NCBI RefSeq assembly: GCF_001718695.1
Contig: NZ_CP013420.1
Span: forward strand, 2,666,001-2,730,000
DNA: 64,000 nucleotides
From: Burkholderia ubonensis
GTDB taxonomy: Bacteria; Pseudomonadota; Gammaproteobacteria; Burkholderiales; Burkholderiaceae
Reading direction: 5' to 3'
The notes beneath the pieces are model-generated. The model worked only from the letters and a program-made list of their open reading frames with translations. It was not told the DNA's origin and ran no database searches. Positions 62,395-64,000 of this stretch are shown piece by piece. The position numbers and the translations under genes were made by a program. Every line of letters begins with the position of its first letter. The stretch's first letter is position 1.

Positions 62395-64000
62395 TCAGAC
62401 CAGTCCTTTCTTCCGCGTCGACAGCGCCGTCTCCGACAGGTCGATCTCGCGGAGCAGTTTCGCGAGCGTTTCGTCCGAAATCCTGCGCTCGCCGCGCATC
62501 CGGTACAGCATCGAGCGCTCCGCGCGCACGGCCGCGATCTTCATCTGCAGCTCCATCGTCTCGGCTTGCTTCGCTTCGGCGCGCGGCGCGGGGCCGCCGT
62601 CCGACAGCGCGGCCAGGCGGCGGCGGTACAGGTCCATCACGCGCGCGGCGACGTCCGCGCAGCGCGCGGAGCCCGATTCGTCGAGATCGACCGCGATCGC
62701 GCCGTGCGCGGAATCGATCGCGCGGATCGCCGCCTGCGCGGCGGCCGAGCGCGCGGCGCGCTCTTCCTCGGCGAGCGGATTGCGGGTCGAGCGCACGCCG
62801 CGCAGCAGCAGCGGCAGCCCGATCACGGCAAAGACCAGCGAACCGAGGATCACCGCCGACGCGACGAAGATCGCGGTGTCGCGGCCGGGCAGCGGCGTGC
62901 CGTCGGCGAGCGCGACCGGAATCGACAGCACGCCGGCGAGCGTCACCGCGCCGCGCACGCCGCCGACCGTCATCACCGCGATCGTGCGCAGCCCGGCCAT
63001 CGTGCCGGCGAGGCCCTGGCGCGCCGCGCGGCGGCTCGCGATCCAGCGCAGCAGCCAGACCCACATGAAGCGGATCGCGTAGAGCGCGAGCATCATCGCG
63101 AGCACGTTGAGGATCATCCGGCCGACGAGCGCGTCGCTCGTGTGATGCGCGTCGACGAGCGCGCGGCCGATGATGTGCGGCAGCTGCAGGCCGAGCATGA
63201 TGAACACCATGCCGTTGAACACGAACTCGATCATCGCCCACGTGCTTTCCGCGCGCACGCGCGACGCGACGGTGCTTTTGCGGGAGAAGCTCGTGTAGTT
63301 CATCGTCATCCCGGCCGCGACGGCCGCCAGCACGCCCGACAGGTCGAGATGCTCGGCGATCAGGTACGCGGCGAACGGCACGAGCAGCGTCATCACGATC
63401 CCGGGCGCCGGGTCGCCTTCCTGCTCGGCGTTCAGGAAGCGCGTCGACAGCGCGCTGAAGATCCACGACACGGCCGCGCCCGTCGCGAGCCCGCCGGCCG
63501 CGACGATCACGAACGTGACCGACGCGTCGCGCAGCGAGAACATGCCGGTCAGCGCGGCGGCGACCGCGAACTTCAGCGCGACGAGGCCGGACGCGTCGTT
63601 CATCAGCGCCTCGCCCTCGAGGATGTGCATCAGTTGCGGCGGGATCCGGCCCTTGCCCGCGATGCCCGACAGCGCGACCGCGTCGGTCGGCGACAGCACC
63701 GCGGCGAGCGCGAACGCGATCGGCAGCGGCAACTCGGGAATCAGCCAATGCGCGAAGTAGCCCACAGCGAGTACCGTCATGAACACGAGCCCGAACGCGA
63801 GCATCAGGATCGCGCGGCGCTGCAGGTACAGCTCGCGTTTCGGAATCCGCCAGCCGTCCGCGAACAGCAGCGGCGGAATGAACAGCAGCATGAAGATTTC
63901 GGGGTCGAACGTGACGTGCAGGTTGAATTTCGGCCACGCGAGGATCGCGCCGAACGCGATCTGCATCAGCGGGAGCGGCAGCCGCAACGGCAGCACGCGC
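62395..64000 (-). CDS. CPA1-type Na+/H+ antiporter, YjcE-like (5' end beyond window)
   Basis: 535 codons visible, with the frame open to the window edge. The reading RVLPLRLPLPLMQIAFGAIL aligns with an internal stretch of E. coli YjcE about 20 residues from its start, so the GTG at 63996 is not the true start. Conserved motifs are AFALAAVLSPTDAVALSGIA, ILEGEALMNDASGLVALKFA (ion-binding Asp), AAGMTMNYTSFSRKSTVASR and GGVRGAVTLAGVLSIPVALA. A cytoplasmic coiled region of about 140 residues ends the protein. It exchanges sodium for protons. Confidence 0.92.
   Translation of the reverse strand, partial: RVLPLRLPLPLMQIAFGAILAWPKFNLHVTFDPEIFMLLFIPPLLFADGWRIPKRELYLQRRAILMLAFGLVFMTVLAVGYFAHWLIPELPLPIAFALAAVLSPTDAVALSGIAGKGRIPPQLMHILEGEALMNDASGLVALKFAVAAALTGMFSLRDASVTFVIVAAGGLATGAAVSWIFSALSTRFLNAEQEGDPAPGIVMTLLVPFAAYLIAEHLDLSGVLAAVAAGMTMNYTSFSRKSTVASRVRAESTWAMIEFVFNGMVFIMLGLQLPHIIGRALVDAHHTSDALVGRMILNVLAMMLALYAIRFMWVWLLRWIASRRAARQGLAGTMAGLRTIAVMTVGGVRGAVTLAGVLSIPVALADGTPLPGRDTAIFVASAVILGSLVFAVIGLPLLLRGVRSTRNPLAEEERAARSAAAQAAIRAIDSAHGAIAVDLDESGSARCADVAARVMDLYRRRLAALSDGGPAPRAEAKQAETMELQMKIAAVRAERSMLYRMRGERRISDETLAKLLREIDLSETALSTRKKGLV

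Overview
The window is a GC-rich, gene-dense stretch of a Burkholderia chromosome, most likely of the Burkholderia cepacia complex. The strongest taxonomic pointer is an inward-rectifier potassium channel at 55320-56288 that follows the known KirBac1.1 protein of Burkholderia pseudomallei closely along its length. The codon third-position bias, the polyamine cluster and the porin types agree. Core genes (glmU, glmS, ttcA, folB) suggest a primary chromosome. I saw no tRNA, rRNA, insertion sequence, prophage or true CRISPR array.

Layout. 1-15332: a polyamine (putrescine-type) uptake and degradation cluster. On the minus strand it runs puuD, puuA, a spuC-type aminotransferase, potF-potG-potH-potI, a DUF3138-like outer-membrane protein and two tandem puuB-like FAD oxidoreductases. 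Diverging on the plus strand are the regulator puuR and the aldehyde dehydrogenase puuC. 15383-17070: a copZ-like copper chaperone behind a MerR/CueR-type promoter, diverging from a cupredoxin-FTR1 iron-uptake pair. 17143-25234: housekeeping genes (glmS, glmU, ttcA, folB, a degenerate SDR, a MidA/NDUFAF7-type methyltransferase) and small proteins. 25362-28563: a LacI-regulated operon of an AGE-family sugar isomerase and a PfkB kinase. 28746-45771: mixed single genes, including an EAL-GGDEF signalling protein, porin, LysR and Lrp regulators, nitronate monooxygenase, a fluoroacetate-dehalogenase-like hydrolase, HMG-CoA lyase, GhrA-type reductase and a Tat-exported phospholipase C. 46317-50302: a PaoABC-type periplasmic aldehyde oxidoreductase. 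50442-56909: an MFS/LysR pair, a DapA-like aldolase, an orphan sulfate-binding protein, KirBac and a sugar O-acetyltransferase. 58743-62315: a fused indolepyruvate ferredoxin oxidoreductase. 62395 to the end: a CPA1 sodium/proton antiporter cut by the window edge.

The most unusual part is 56945-58411. This gene-free 1.5 kb holds about 13 copies of a degenerate unit of about 60 bp, nine in one orientation and four inverted in a central block. Most copies begin with a DnaA-box-like TGTGGATAA (two perfect, about eight with one mismatch) and carry a second related core, GCTGTGCATT, about 35 bp on. It may be a datA-like DnaA-binding locus or a lineage-specific repeat family.

Three conserved genes are broken by small indels as given here: the second puuB-like oxidoreductase near 2457, puuC near 14062 and a DUF1289 gene near 39518. 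These are either sequence errors or real decay. If real, two of them fall in the same polyamine pathway.
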